In this document: piece after piece, positions 1 through 9,548 of the stretch
How positions within the stretch are numbered: the stretch's first letter is position 1
Layout of the letters: each line of letters starts with the position of its first letter
IMG/VR virus record: IMGVR_UViG_3300033183_000212
Span: 82,618 to 146,617 of that record
Length of the DNA stretch: 64,000 bases
Strand: one strand, 5' to 3'
Source: a virus
The notes under the pieces: generated by a model
Database searches by the model: none
What the model was told of the DNA's origin: nothing
Seen by the model: the letters and a program-made list of their open reading frames with translations, nothing else
Made by a program: the position numbers and the translations under genes

Positions 1-1
1 C

Positions 2-1066
2 AGGCAGAACGCTAAGACAATAAAGAAGGTCTTCTATATTACACATATCTCTAACGCAATCAAAGTAAACGATGATAATGAAGTTATATCTCTACAGATC
101 ATTGAAGACATTGGTTACTTCTCAAACCTCATTAACCTAAGCAAGAGCTTTAAAGGTAAGTGTGAGGACATCATTTCACAGATCAGTAAGAGCTACTTGA
201 ACAAGGATATTGAGAAAGAAGGTGACGTCTATCAGAGTGCGATGAAGGTGATTACTCCTAACATTGGTCCATTAGAAGCTATGGCCTGGATAAAGAACAA
301 GGCTACTGACACTCAGGGTTACCCTTTCTTCTTATACAGCACGTTTGTTGAAGACACAATTAAGTTCAGAAGTCTATCTTCAATGTTAGACAAGGTTGCA
401 ATGAACCCGTTCGCACCGTTTACTCACTGGGGAACAGGCGCTTCAGCGAGCAGTGACGCCACACGAAGAATCATTCAGTCTTACAACTACTCTAACGTTG
501 AAAACATGTTTCAAATGATTAGTGACGGTGTGATTGGAAGTAAGAACTTATTCATCGACACCATTAACGGAACGCAGGAATCGTTTCAATTAGATGCCAC
601 AAACGATGTGTTGAAGAGCTATGAAACAACTTACAAAGTAAAGACTCTTCCATATGATAATCGGTTGAACTTAAACGGAACAGCATTAAATAAGTTAGAG
701 AGCAGAACAATATCTCAGATTGGCGGGTCACAGGCATTTCAAAACACTACATCTTACAGTGAAGAAGCAAATAAGGACGGATACAAGAAGAGAACTGTTG
801 CACGTGCATTCAATAAGTTTCTAACGAAAGCTCCGATTGATATTGTCGTTGACGGCTATGACTTTATAGACGGTGAATATAACACGACTATCGGTAACAA
901 GATAAATGTTCAGTTTATCGACACGATTGGACCGACAGAAAAGATTGAAGACAAGATAGATCAAAAGAGATCTGGTGACTATCTGATATTTGCTGCTCGT
1001 CACATCTTTAAGAAAGAGAAGCACGACTTAGTTATGAGTTGTGTTAAGATAGGAAACGAGAAATGA
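2..1066 (+). CDS. gp27: Baseplate hub protein, gp27-like (5' end cut by window)
   Basis: The reading frame is open to the left edge, so this is the C-terminal 354 residues of a longer protein. A TTG at 197 is inside the frame and need not be the start. The protein probably forms the torus of the baseplate hub that joins the tail tube to the gp5 spike. The call rests on its place directly before gp5 and on the end of the protein (GDYLIFAARHIF, then alternating hydrophobic residues), which resembles the last strands of gp27 and gpD-type hub proteins. It has no signal peptide or membrane segment. Its stop overlaps the next start (ATGA), indicating translational coupling with gp5. Sequence identity to T4 gp27 is low by eye, so the family call is inference. 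Confidence 0.6.
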   Translation, partial: RQNAKTIKKVFYITHISNAIKVNDDNEVISLQIIEDIGYFSNLINLSKSFKGKCEDIISQISKSYLNKDIEKEGDVYQSAMKVITPNIGPLEAMAWIKNKATDTQGYPFFLYSTFVEDTIKFRSLSSMLDKVAMNPFAPFTHWGTGASASSDATRRIIQSYNYSNVENMFQMISDGVIGSKNLFIDTINGTQESFQLDATNDVLKSYETTYKVKTLPYDNRLNLNGTALNKLESRTISQIGGSQAFQNTTSYSEEANKDGYKKRTVARAFNKFLTKAPIDIVVDGYDFIDGEYNTTIGNKINVQFIDTIGPTEKIEDKIDQKRSGDYLIFAARHIFKKEKHDLVMSCVKIGNEK

Positions 1067-1914
1067 TACCACAGAGTCATGTAGATTACTATGGAGATCA
1101 AACTCGATGGTTCATTGGCGTGGTTGTTGATATTAAAGACCCGCTTCAGATGGGTAGGGTTAGAGTTCGCATTCATGGCGTTCACTCAGATAACACAACC
1201 GATATTCCAGACGCAGATCTTCCTTGGGCTCAGACCGTAGTGCCTGTCACTGAAGGCGGCAGCTCTGGCACTGGTACAAACGTAGGTATTCAGATCAAGG
1301 CTCAAGTGTTTGGCATGTTTCTTGATGGAAAAGCTTCACAGCTTCCATTGGTGCTCGGTTCAATTCCTAAGCTTGAGACAGTTTCAAATCCTGAAAAGAA
1401 ACCTACTACGCTTGATGTTCAGCCTCCGTTGTCTCTAGAGACTAAAGACACGTTGTTAAAGGGTAACACTAACGTAGAGAAAGCATACAACTTCTTTATC
1501 AGTAAAGGGTTTACTCCTGTTCAAGCTGCAGGTATGATCGGTAACTTTATCGTTGAGTCTGGCCGTAGTTTAGATCCAACGATCATCAGCGGCGTAGAAG
1601 GTGAAGGCTCTCAGGGCATTGCGCAATGGAATCCTGCTGGAGGTAGACTGCAGGATCTAAAGAAGTTTGCTCAATCGATTGGTTATCCATACACTTCTCT
1701 GTATGCACAGCTTAACTTCGTAGTGTATGAACTTTATGGTAAAGAGCAGTCGGCAAGAAAAAGGCTTCAGTCTGCAACCAGTGTAGATGAGGCTGCATAC
1801 CTTTTTGCAAAGTACTATGAAAGGCCTGCATCTAAGGATGGATTGCCTTTACACTTAGATAGAAGACAGGCCTCGGCTAAACAAGTTTACAAAGACTTTG
1901 AGTACACAGCATGA
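1063..1914 (+). CDS. gp5: Baseplate hub gp5: OB fold plus tail lysozyme domain
   Basis: 283 residues with two domains. Residues about 12-105 form the gp5/VgrG OB fold (GVVVDIKDPLQMGRVRVRIHG, then a DLPWAQTVVP segment). Residues about 130-283 match the phage tail lysozyme family (AAGMIGNFIVESG, then GSQGIAQW), with Glu165 the likely catalytic acid. It should plug the hub and open the peptidoglycan during DNA injection. T4 gp5 (about 575 residues) carries a C-terminal beta-helix on the same chain; here the chain ends after the lysozyme and a beta-helix is encoded two genes downstream. The start overlaps the gp27-like stop, and the end overlaps the next gene by 4 nt. Confidence 0.85.
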   Translation: MIPQSHVDYYGDQTRWFIGVVVDIKDPLQMGRVRVRIHGVHSDNTTDIPDADLPWAQTVVPVTEGGSSGTGTNVGIQIKAQVFGMFLDGKASQLPLVLGSIPKLETVSNPEKKPTTLDVQPPLSLETKDTLLKGNTNVEKAYNFFISKGFTPVQAAGMIGNFIVESGRSLDPTIISGVEGEGSQGIAQWNPAGGRLQDLKKFAQSIGYPYTSLYAQLNFVVYELYGKEQSARKRLQSATSVDEAAYLFAKYYERPASKDGLPLHLDRRQASAKQVYKDFEYTA

Positions 1915-3869
1915 CAATTTCAATAGATAAGTTAAATCAAACGCTTGCTGAAATTAATCTTGAATCTAAACTTGCAAGTTTAGTTCAGGTCGGTGATACT
2001 GCAATCGCAAATAGAACTACGCTTGAAGGTTCAACTCTTGGATTAAAGATAAGTAAAATTGCCGGTGGATTTCAGTCATTGACCATAACGACAGATGAAG
2101 GTGAAACTGTTACTGTAGAACCTACAGTTGCATTAATGACCAATGCAATTGATGGCGGTGGGATTAAAGTCACCAGAACATCAGGAAACAAATCTGAAAT
2201 CACCACATTGACTGGTAAGACAACAGCCGATGGATTCTTGACAGTAGCTGTTACTCAAGGATCACCGAAAGGATTAGAGAAAACTATCGCTGCAACAGCT
2301 TCTTCTAATCCTGAAGCTATCAAGAAAAAGATGAAGCAAGTCTCTTCAAGTCCTGAAACTGTAGAGGTTCTAAAGATTAATACAGATACGGCAAGAGAAG
2401 TTACAAATGATCTTGAAAAAGTTATCAATAGAAATAGATATGAAGTAGGTAACCCATATGGATCGCTAAGTAATCCTTTCTCCGGCGCCGCTGGTCTTCC
2501 CTTTGCAAACATTTTAGGTAATGCGGCTGGACTGCTCAAGAGCGTGCTCAGAAAGACAAGTGCGTCTAACGCAACAACCAAGAACTTATCTCAACTTACA
2601 TATAATGTTCCAAGCAGTTCAACACCAGTTGAAATCATTAAGAGTGATGGTTCAACGAATCTAACAGAGATTCTTGATAATGTTCTATTTACGTTATCAG
2701 ACGTTCCCTTTGTAGTAGGTGAGAGTCCTGTTGCTTGGGCGGGTAGTAACACTTCTGAGTCTGAGTACAAGAACGTATTTACAAACGTGGATAAGGTTGA
2801 AGAGTTAGAGACTGAAATCAGAAAGGCGTTTAAGTTTAGACCCTTTACTGCTCTACTCGTTAGTTCATCAAACACTGGATTAAACCAAGATCTAGATGCA
2901 GCTACGATTCATAAAAAAGATACAGAGTATGTAAGAACCATATTGCCCGCTAGTCAACTATCTAGTTTTGGTGGAATACAAACACACTACGTCATTAGAA
3001 GAGACGGTACCATACAGAGAGGAAGACCTTTGCGTGTTCCTCTATATGCCGGCAGTGGTCTTCATGGCTGGGCAAAGAGAACAGTTTCTGTCATGTTCAT
3101 TGGTGGAGTAAACAGTCTTGCTCCGTTTGAGGACGGTGCAGCAACGGCATATTCATCTGACTCTTATACCACCAAGCAGTGGGAGTCTTTTGGAATCTTG
3201 TGTAAAGCCTTTAGAGCTGCAGTGCCGGGTGGTGAGGCTCTTACTATCGATGAGTACAGCGGAACTGAAAAACCAAACGCACACTTTAGTGCGCGCGACT
3301 GGACCAATACAAAATTTGGTTGGGAAACTCAGTATGTTGGTAACAACGACTTAAAGAACAGGTGGGATAGAAATCTAGGACCAATGCAGCTGGATGAAAT
3401 ATCCAAACACTTGCCAGAAAAAGTTGCAAAGGCCACCTCTTCACTCAATAAAACTAAACCAGCGGTTCCTAAACCAGCTGTACAAGAGAAGACTGACGCC
3501 GAGAAAGAAGCCGATCAGAGATCTATCATCAATACTCAGAAAAATATTGACAAGAACGAGAGTCGCATTCTTCAACTTGAAAATGAGCTGGCAACTTTAA
3601 GAGGTGATCCTATTGCTAATGCATCTAGAATCTTAGAGATATCTGCACAGATCGTTGATCTAAAGTTAGAGAACTTTAACGCAGAAAAAACACTTGAAAA
3701 TTTAAGAGTAAACAGACACGACAGTGTAACTTACAACCAGACACTGTTCAATCAGGCTCAGGCTGTTTATAGAGATGAAGGAACGGCCGCGGCTCGAGCC
3801 AGCTTGAAGCAAGCAGAGACTGCAGTAAGACAAGCTGTGAAGTCACAGCAAAAAGAGAATGAGAGATAA
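1911..3869 (+). CDS. Hub-associated protein with degenerate amidase-like domain
   Basis: 652 residues, translationally coupled to gp5. Residues about 310-470 look like the T7-lysozyme/PGRP amidase fold: the core THYVIRRDGTIQRGRPL, then VSVMFIGGVN and a YTTKQWESF helix. The expected zinc ligands are mostly absent: the first strand reads ALLVSSSNT where the family has a His, and the usual terminal Cys region reads NAHFSARDW. The domain may bind rather than cut peptidoglycan. The N-terminal 250 residues are beta-rich and unrecognised. Residues about 535-600 are charged and probably coiled coil. The position between gp5 and the beta-helix gene suggests a tail-tip or hub part. The fold is recognised by motif only. 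Confidence 0.55.
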   Translation: MTISIDKLNQTLAEINLESKLASLVQVGDTAIANRTTLEGSTLGLKISKIAGGFQSLTITTDEGETVTVEPTVALMTNAIDGGGIKVTRTSGNKSEITTLTGKTTADGFLTVAVTQGSPKGLEKTIAATASSNPEAIKKKMKQVSSSPETVEVLKINTDTAREVTNDLEKVINRNRYEVGNPYGSLSNPFSGAAGLPFANILGNAAGLLKSVLRKTSASNATTKNLSQLTYNVPSSSTPVEIIKSDGSTNLTEILDNVLFTLSDVPFVVGESPVAWAGSNTSESEYKNVFTNVDKVEELETEIRKAFKFRPFTALLVSSSNTGLNQDLDAATIHKKDTEYVRTILPASQLSSFGGIQTHYVIRRDGTIQRGRPLRVPLYAGSGLHGWAKRTVSVMFIGGVNSLAPFEDGAATAYSSDSYTTKQWESFGILCKAFRAAVPGGEALTIDEYSGTEKPNAHFSARDWTNTKFGWETQYVGNNDLKNRWDRNLGPMQLDEISKHLPEKVAKATSSLNKTKPAVPKPAVQEKTDAEKEADQRSIINTQKNIDKNESRILQLENELATLRGDPIANASRILEISAQIVDLKLENFNAEKTLENLRVNRHDSVTYNQTLFNQAQAVYRDEGTAAARASLKQAETAVRQAVKSQQKENER

Positions 3870-3871
3870 TT

Positions 3872-5152
3872 ATGGCTGACATCACCGAATTCATTCAACA
3901 AGACTATTCTAATGAAAAGCTTGATACAAAGGGATTTGAAGATCCGAGTAGAGAGTGGCCAAGACAGAGTTACTTAAACACGGCTTCAACTAATCAGGCT
4001 GCTCGTGGAATCAAGACAAATAAGGTATACACCGGTGGTGGATACAAGAACGTGTCTCTGGATCTAAAACCAGTTCAGCCTTCATCTTATCCTAATAACC
4101 AAGTTAGAGAAACTGTAAGCGGCCACATCACTGAGATCGATGATACGCCAGGTGCTGAGCGAATGTTGTTCAGACACCGTACTGGATCTGGTGTAGAGAT
4201 GCGAGCAGACGGCACTGTTATCATCAGCTCTACAAACAATACGGTGAGAGTTACATGTTGTGATGAAAAAGTAATCGTAGATGGTGATGCTGAGATGATC
4301 TATAACGGTAACTTGAGTCTACAGGTTGCTGGTGACTTTGATCTTGTTGTTGGTGGTAACTTCAACATCACTACAGGTGGAAACAAGAACGAAGAGATTC
4401 GTGGTTCACATAAACAACAGGTCCGTAAAACACAAAAGACAATTGTCACTGAACACCAGTCAAACTTTGTAGGTGGCGTACAAACCGAAACTGTCTTAGG
4501 TAACTCTAACAAGATCGTCAAAGGTATCGACAAGAGCATCGTAGAAGGTGGTGTTGAAGTCTTTAGTGGCAATGACATCTTGATGACAGCTGAAGACACA
4601 GTCGTGATCAGTGCCGACAACGCAAACGTCATGGCAGACAACTTAACTGTCATCGGTGCGACAGGAACATTCGGCGGTGCAGGAATTACACATTACGGTA
4701 ATACGTTTCATGGATCTTTAAACGGAGTTTCTACCGGAGCGCTAGTTGCTGGAGGTATTGGCCCTCCTGGAACACAAACAATTAGTTCAACTGTTCAGCC
4801 TACATCTGGTATCTTGAATGATATTCTACATAACAATAGCTTTGGGGTTCGTGAAGTGTCAGTCGATCCTGGTAATGTATTGAAGAGTTCTTTTGATAAG
4901 ACAGAGAACTACGGCGGCATTGCCAGTAGAGAACTCACTGTTGAAGAGGTTAGGTCTAAACTGAGAGATGCTAACGCTTTGAACAACAGGAAGTTTATTG
5001 GTGCAATGATATCTGAAGGAAAATTAAATCCAAAGTATGCGCAACAGTCTCCTTCTAAGATTGGCAGAACTGCGTCTTTGAAATCAAATCCGGGTAGAGG
5101 CGTTAGACCAATCGGTAACAACGCTGACCTTACAAAGAGATTTACAACATGA
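3872..5152 (+). CDS. Beta-helix spike protein, equivalent of gp5 C-terminal domain
   Basis: 426 residues. About residues 90-290 are short beta-strand repeats of alternating hydrophobic and polar residues with frequent Gly and Asn (LQVAGDFDLVVGGNFNITTG is typical). This is the pattern of the gp5C/VgrG triple-stranded beta-helix needle. Before it, GHITEIDDTPGAERMLFRH resembles the strand leading into such helices. It should trimerise and form the membrane-piercing needle under the hub. The gene starts 2 nt after the amidase-like gene stops and overlaps the next by 4 nt, so it is in the hub operon. In T4 this part belongs to gp5 itself; here it is a separate gene. Confidence 0.7.
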   Translation: MADITEFIQQDYSNEKLDTKGFEDPSREWPRQSYLNTASTNQAARGIKTNKVYTGGGYKNVSLDLKPVQPSSYPNNQVRETVSGHITEIDDTPGAERMLFRHRTGSGVEMRADGTVIISSTNNTVRVTCCDEKVIVDGDAEMIYNGNLSLQVAGDFDLVVGGNFNITTGGNKNEEIRGSHKQQVRKTQKTIVTEHQSNFVGGVQTETVLGNSNKIVKGIDKSIVEGGVEVFSGNDILMTAEDTVVISADNANVMADNLTVIGATGTFGGAGITHYGNTFHGSLNGVSTGALVAGGIGPPGTQTISSTVQPTSGILNDILHNNSFGVREVSVDPGNVLKSSFDKTENYGGIASRELTVEEVRSKLRDANALNNRKFIGAMISEGKLNPKYAQQSPSKIGRTASLKSNPGRGVRPIGNNADLTKRFTT

Positions 5153-5748
5153 TTTACACACCTGATCCAGTATATAATCCAGAAAACCAAAGCGAAATCA
5201 CCGCAAGGACAAAACTTGCACCGGGTATCGCTATGGCTAGGTTTCTTGGTGGTTACGGTGATAAGCAGACAATGAATCACATAACTGATACGACCGAAAG
5301 ATTGAACCTGGCCAAGCAGTATTATCTTCAAGCACAAGTTATTCGAGTTGTATCTGAAGACACCAGCGGTATGTTTGATGACTATCGTCTTGTCGTGGCT
5401 GAAGGACTATACAGACCCTCGGCTGGAGAAACTTTAGACATAAACGGAACAAACTATTTTATGGCAAACGGCCAAGCAGTTGTGTATGAGTTGATAGACA
5501 ACGATGGTGAAAATGCTTATGAAAAGACATTTGATCTTGCCGTTTTCTTAAAGGACAACATTGAATTTAAGAAGATGATTCTTGATTATGATTCATATGA
5601 TCCAAGTGGTGCACTCAACGCTCAGATCGTTATGATCATGCCAAAGATCAGACATCCTTGGGCTGTAACATACGAAAACAAAATCGAAACACAGTTCAAT
5701 AATTATGTACAGAGCACCAATGAACTCGTAGAAATTCTAGAAATTTAG
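5149..5748 (+). CDS. Baseplate-region protein, possibly gp53-like
   Basis: 199 residues, overlapping the spike gene by 4 nt and followed by gp25. I do not recognise a domain with certainty. The central part (residues about 50-120) has alternating strands around RLVVAEGLYRP and GTNYFMANGQAVVYEL, followed by an acidic middle and a C-terminal helix. The length is close to T4 gp53 (about 196) and the place, between the hub and gp25/gp6, would suit a wedge protein such as gp53. That assignment is positional inference only. No signal peptide or membrane segment is visible. Confidence 0.4.
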   Translation: MIYTPDPVYNPENQSEITARTKLAPGIAMARFLGGYGDKQTMNHITDTTERLNLAKQYYLQAQVIRVVSEDTSGMFDDYRLVVAEGLYRPSAGETLDINGTNYFMANGQAVVYELIDNDGENAYEKTFDLAVFLKDNIEFKKMILDYDSYDPSGALNAQIVMIMPKIRHPWAVTYENKIETQFNNYVQSTNELVEILEI

Positions 5749-5762
5749 AATAAATAGTAACT

Positions 5763-6206
5763 ATGCCAGCAAAAGCCTTTTCCATCGAAGACGGAGATCT
5801 TCAAACAAAGTCAATCATTACTGCTCGTCAGAGGCAGTACAGTGATATTGATCTTACGTTCACGAACAAGACAACTGGCGACATCTATAAGAAGACAGAT
5901 GCAGCCGCTGTTAAGCAGGCTGTAAAGAATCTCTTGTTGACAAACAGAACAGAGAGACCCTTTCAACCTTACTTTGGCGCAGACTTAAATAAGTTTCTGT
6001 TTTCTTTGTCATCTGAGTTTGATGAAGATGATGTGAAAGAAGAGATCGCGGCCGCGATTCAAAACTATGAGCCGAGAGCGCGCGTCAAAGATATAAAAGT
6101 TAATGTTACTCCAGATAGAAATGACGTTAGAGTGACTGTAGTTTTTCAAGTAATCAGTACGTCCGAGATCGTATCAATCGATGTATCGATAGCGAGGTTA
6201 AGATAA
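5763..6206 (+). CDS. gp25: Baseplate wedge protein gp25
   Basis: 147 residues, of the GPW/gp25 family (T4 gp25 about 132). The characteristic middle is visible: AVKQAVKNLLLTNRTERPF, followed by PYFGADLNKFLF and a C-terminal beta region (VRVTVVFQVISTSEIV). gp25 sits in the inner baseplate and helps nucleate sheath assembly around the tube. The gene ends 1 nt before gp6, the order seen across T4-type phages and in contractile injection systems. An AATAAATA sequence just upstream (5750-5757) is a weak match to the late promoter octamer and is not counted as a promoter. Confidence 0.92.
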   Translation: MPAKAFSIEDGDLQTKSIITARQRQYSDIDLTFTNKTTGDIYKKTDAAAVKQAVKNLLLTNRTERPFQPYFGADLNKFLFSLSSEFDEDDVKEEIAAAIQNYEPRARVKDIKVNVTPDRNDVRVTVVFQVISTSEIVSIDVSIARLR

Positions 6207-8048
6207 ATGGCAACAACAATCCAATCGACAAACTTAGACTTTGTTGACATCAAGAGTCGATTAAAGACGTATCTTCAGGCACGGACTGAGTTCGCTGACT
6301 ATGACTTTGACGCTTCAGGTTTGTCAAACATTCTAGACGTATTAGCTTACAATACTCACATTAATGGATTGATTGCAAACTTCGCACTCAACGAGTCTTT
6401 CTTAAACACTTCTCAACTTCGCTCTTCGGCTGTTTCACACGCTGAAGTGTTGGGTTACTTTCCGAGATCTAAGACTGCATCACAGGCTACAGTTAATCTT
6501 TCGATGACTGTGACTGACGCGAGTCGTCCAGCCACAATCACGCTTCCTGGATACACTACATCGTTCACTACATCGATTGAAGGCGTGACGTATACGTTTA
6601 GAACGATTGAAGACTATATCGCTACCGATGATGGATCTGGTGGATATGACTTCTTGAACAGTGATGGTGGAACTGGCATTCAGATATACGAAGGAACAAG
6701 AAAAACTAAGACGTTTATTGTCGGTGAATCAGAAGAGGATCAGGTCTATGTTATTCCTGATGATACGATTGACACAACGACAATGAAGGTTGAAGTGTAT
6801 GATACAGTGTCTTCAAGCACGTTTACAACATACACTAACATTAACAGAGCCGTTAGGATTGACTCAACATCTACGATCTATCAGATCAAAGAAGTGCCTA
6901 ACGGATATTATGAAGTCATCTTCGGTGATGGAAGTGTTCTAGGTCAGCAGCCTTCGGCTGGAAACAAGATCGTCATTACGTACATCTCTTCTTCTGCTGC
7001 AGATGCAAATGGAGGATCGACGTTCACTGCCACGTCTCAGGTTAATGTCTCTGATCTAGGTAACTATCCTCTCTCGGTGACAACCGTTGCCGCATCAGCC
7101 GGCGGTGATGACAAAGAGAGCATCTCTTCAATCAAGAGGAATGCAACCATCGCCTTTGCCTCTCAACAGAGAATGGTAACGGCTGAAGACTATAGAGCAC
7201 AGATTCTAGCAAACTACTCATCTTATGTCTCAGACGTATCTGCCTGGGGTGGAAATGAAAACGAACCACCAGAGTATGGAAAGGTGTTTGTGAGCCTGAA
7301 CTTTGTATCTGGTTTGACAGACGCTACAAAGCAGTCTGTTAAAGATCAGATCGTAACGAATCTAACAAACAACTTAGCTATCATGTCTATTGACACTAAG
7401 TTCTCGGATCCAGTTACTGCTTATCTTGAGGTAGTGACTACGTTTAACTTTGATCCAGATCTATCTTCTTTGTCAAAGAGAGCTATTGAAACGGAAGTTA
7501 CAAACACGATCAATACACACTTTATAAACAACCTCAAGCAGTTTAATAAAGTGTTCCGTAGATCTTTGATGTTAAAAGACGTCGATAACACTTCTGTTGC
7601 TATTCTAGATTCTAGAGCAGATGTGAAGGTTCAACTTAGATTCACTCCTACTCTTGGAACAGCTCTGAACTACAGCTTGTATTTTCCAGTGGCAATCGCT
7701 GCACCAGATGACGTGAATCATCGTGTAACTTCTTCTACGTTTACATATGATGGTAGAACGTGTCTAATTCGTAACCTATTAAATTCTAATGACTTGCAGA
7801 TTCAAACTTTGTCTGGAACAGTTGTTGAAACAAACGTTGGTTCTTATATCGCCTCAACTGGCACAATAACTCTTATTGCTTTTAACCCGACTGCTCTACC
7901 ATCGGGCACACAGATAAAGATGTCAGTTGTTCCTGCAGATGAATCGACAATCAGACCGTTGAGAAACTATATCATTGACATCGACACTGCAGCGTCTACA
8001 TCAATCGCATCGTTTGATTATCAGAACACTCGTACGACACTGGCATGA
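6207..8048 (+). CDS. gp6: Baseplate wedge protein gp6
   Basis: 613 residues (T4 gp6 about 660), the baseplate J-like inner wedge protein that forms the iris ring around the hub. The N-terminus (YLQARTEFADYDFDASGLSN, then ILDVLAYNTHINGLIANFAL) is the hallmark of T4-type gp6. A J-like segment lies around residues 310-400 (SIKRNATIAFASQQRMVTAE, then YRAQIL). It directly follows gp25 and overlaps the following wedge gene by 4 nt. It is expected to bind gp25 and the following proteins in the wedge. Nothing is missing or broken. Confidence 0.93.
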   Translation: MATTIQSTNLDFVDIKSRLKTYLQARTEFADYDFDASGLSNILDVLAYNTHINGLIANFALNESFLNTSQLRSSAVSHAEVLGYFPRSKTASQATVNLSMTVTDASRPATITLPGYTTSFTTSIEGVTYTFRTIEDYIATDDGSGGYDFLNSDGGTGIQIYEGTRKTKTFIVGESEEDQVYVIPDDTIDTTTMKVEVYDTVSSSTFTTYTNINRAVRIDSTSTIYQIKEVPNGYYEVIFGDGSVLGQQPSAGNKIVITYISSSAADANGGSTFTATSQVNVSDLGNYPLSVTTVAASAGGDDKESISSIKRNATIAFASQQRMVTAEDYRAQILANYSSYVSDVSAWGGNENEPPEYGKVFVSLNFVSGLTDATKQSVKDQIVTNLTNNLAIMSIDTKFSDPVTAYLEVVTTFNFDPDLSSLSKRAIETEVTNTINTHFINNLKQFNKVFRRSLMLKDVDNTSVAILDSRADVKVQLRFTPTLGTALNYSLYFPVAIAAPDDVNHRVTSSTFTYDGRTCLIRNLLNSNDLQIQTLSGTVVETNVGSYIASTGTITLIAFNPTALPSGTQIKMSVVPADESTIRPLRNYIIDIDTAASTSIASFDYQNTRTTLA

Positions 8049-9100
8049 CACATAAAGTACAAGACCTCAATCGACGTAACTTAAGCTTTTCAAAAAGCCG
8101 AGTACGCGAGCTCCTGCCTGAATACTTCGCCGAGAGTTATCCGAACATCATAACTTTCTTAGAGAAGTACTATGAGTATCTAGAAGACGAAAACATTGAT
8201 TCGTTTAAGACTGAGGTTAATCAGATCTTTGTTGCGAGAGATCCTTACCAGGTTGACCTTGATAAGCTTGATTATATTCTTCAAGAGATCGGTAACGGAT
8301 TAAAGACGGCTTCTTTCTTTGATAATCCTAGAATAATGACAGGTCTCCTGTCTAGGTTTTATCGAGTCAAGGGTTCTCTCAACTCAATTGAAGGATTCTT
8401 TCGTGGATTCTTTGGCCAAGAGGTCACAGTTGAATATCCTAAGAACAAGATGTTCATTGTCGGTCAATCTGAGATCGGTTATGAATCTCTTAAGTTCATT
8501 CAAAACAACGCGCTCTATCAGATCTTTTCGATCCTAATTAAGTCGCCTTTATCGACAACCGACTATAACGACTTGTACCTCAAGTTTGTACACCCAGCTG
8601 GATTTTATTATGCAGGTCAAGTTGAGATTGAAGGTGTCAAAGCGTTTGGCATAACTGTCGACAGCGGCGGTAGCGGTATAAGACCTGCAGCAGAAGGTGG
8701 GTTGATTCTTGCGTCTGAAGCTCCGTTTACAACGTTTCCAATCACGAACACTGCGTTTGATGTCGACAAAGCCTTTGCTACTCAAGCAGTTGAAGGAGAT
8801 TCCTTCTTCACAATATCTGATTTTACGCAACTTACGGGATTGATAGACTCTGCGTCAGTCACATATCGCATGCGTCTTGATGATCCTATAAGTAACTATC
8901 AGGCTCTTACACCAACGCAGCTAGAGACTTACTACTCGTCTCTCAGCGAAATTATTTCACCGAACTCGTTTACGTTTGATGACAGTGATAGACAAGACAG
9001 TGCACTTACATCTGCACCAGACTTTGCTATGACGATCGAGACGATGGACAATGATATGTTCACTGTCTTGAATGATTCAATCGGAGATTCATTCTATTGA
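8045..9100 (+). CDS. Baseplate wedge protein, possible gp7 counterpart
   Basis: 351 residues overlapping gp6 by 4 nt. The N-terminal 150 residues (LLPEYFAESYPNIITFLEKY, then YEYL) are helical and resemble the P2 gpI/gp7-core type wedge protein that pairs with gp6/gpJ. The sequence RFYRVKGSLNSIEGFFRGFF is also typical of such proteins in marine T4-like phages. T4 gp7 is about three times longer, so this would be only the conserved core plus a C-terminal arm (residues about 200-351, beta and low complexity). The position directly after gp6 supports the role; the name gp7 is inference. Confidence 0.55.
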   Translation: MTHKVQDLNRRNLSFSKSRVRELLPEYFAESYPNIITFLEKYYEYLEDENIDSFKTEVNQIFVARDPYQVDLDKLDYILQEIGNGLKTASFFDNPRIMTGLLSRFYRVKGSLNSIEGFFRGFFGQEVTVEYPKNKMFIVGQSEIGYESLKFIQNNALYQIFSILIKSPLSTTDYNDLYLKFVHPAGFYYAGQVEIEGVKAFGITVDSGGSGIRPAAEGGLILASEAPFTTFPITNTAFDVDKAFATQAVEGDSFFTISDFTQLTGLIDSASVTYRMRLDDPISNYQALTPTQLETYYSSLSEIISPNSFTFDDSDRQDSALTSAPDFAMTIETMDNDMFTVLNDSIGDSFY

Positions 9101-9108
9101 TATAAATA
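9101..9108 (+). promoter_or_regulatory. T4-type late promoter TATAAATA
   Basis: An exact TATAAATA octamer sits right after the wedge gene stop and 29 nt before the next start (9138). In T4 this octamer is the whole late promoter read by gp55, and gp55 is encoded at 54622 here. It would drive the small fibre protein, gp8 and the genes beyond. Confidence 0.7.
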
Positions 9109-9137
9109 GAATTTGATTTATCGTAACAGGTAACAAC

Positions 9138-9536
9138 ATGGCAAAACAATCAATCAGCACTGGAACAGCAGCGAACGACGGAACGGGAGATACGCTGCGT
9201 TCTGCTGGCACCAAGATCAACTCAAACTTCGATGAGGTGTATACCTACTTAGGTAAGCATCCATTTGAGACTATCACGGCAGATAGTGCAGCGTCTACAA
9301 CCACTCCATTTACGATCTGTAACAAAGCTACTGCGCTTGCTGTTAGCCTCGCCGATGCAGATTCCGGTGGTCAGTTTAAAGTGTTTACAAACAAAGGTGC
9401 TGGTGTTGCAACGATCACTCCGGCAAGTTTTGCCCAAGGAACCACTGTAGCTCTAGATCAGTATGACGCAGTGACTCTCGTTTGGGATGAGAACAATTGG
9501 TATATCACCGGTCACTACGGTGCTACAGTAGCATAA
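9138..9536 (+). CDS. Small baseplate or fibre-attachment protein
   Basis: 132 residues. The N-terminus (GTAANDGTGDTLRSAGTKIN followed by SNFDEVYTYLG) is a widespread N-terminal module of phage tail fibre and baseplate proteins. The rest (residues about 40-130) is a compact beta-rich domain ending WDENNWYITGHYGATVA. It probably attaches a fibre to, or decorates, the baseplate periphery, because it lies between the inner wedge genes and gp8. It has its own late promoter at 9101 and an AACAGG Shine-Dalgarno-like stretch upstream. The specific T4 counterpart is not clear. Confidence 0.55.
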   Translation: MAKQSISTGTAANDGTGDTLRSAGTKINSNFDEVYTYLGKHPFETITADSAASTTTPFTICNKATALAVSLADADSGGQFKVFTNKGAGVATITPASFAQGTTVALDQYDAVTLVWDENNWYITGHYGATVA

Positions 9537-9548
9537 CAGGAATAAAAA

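Noticed and set aside
197-199. TTG as start of the first gene
   Set aside because: The frame stays open to the left edge with plausible hub-protein sequence, so the true start is outside the window.
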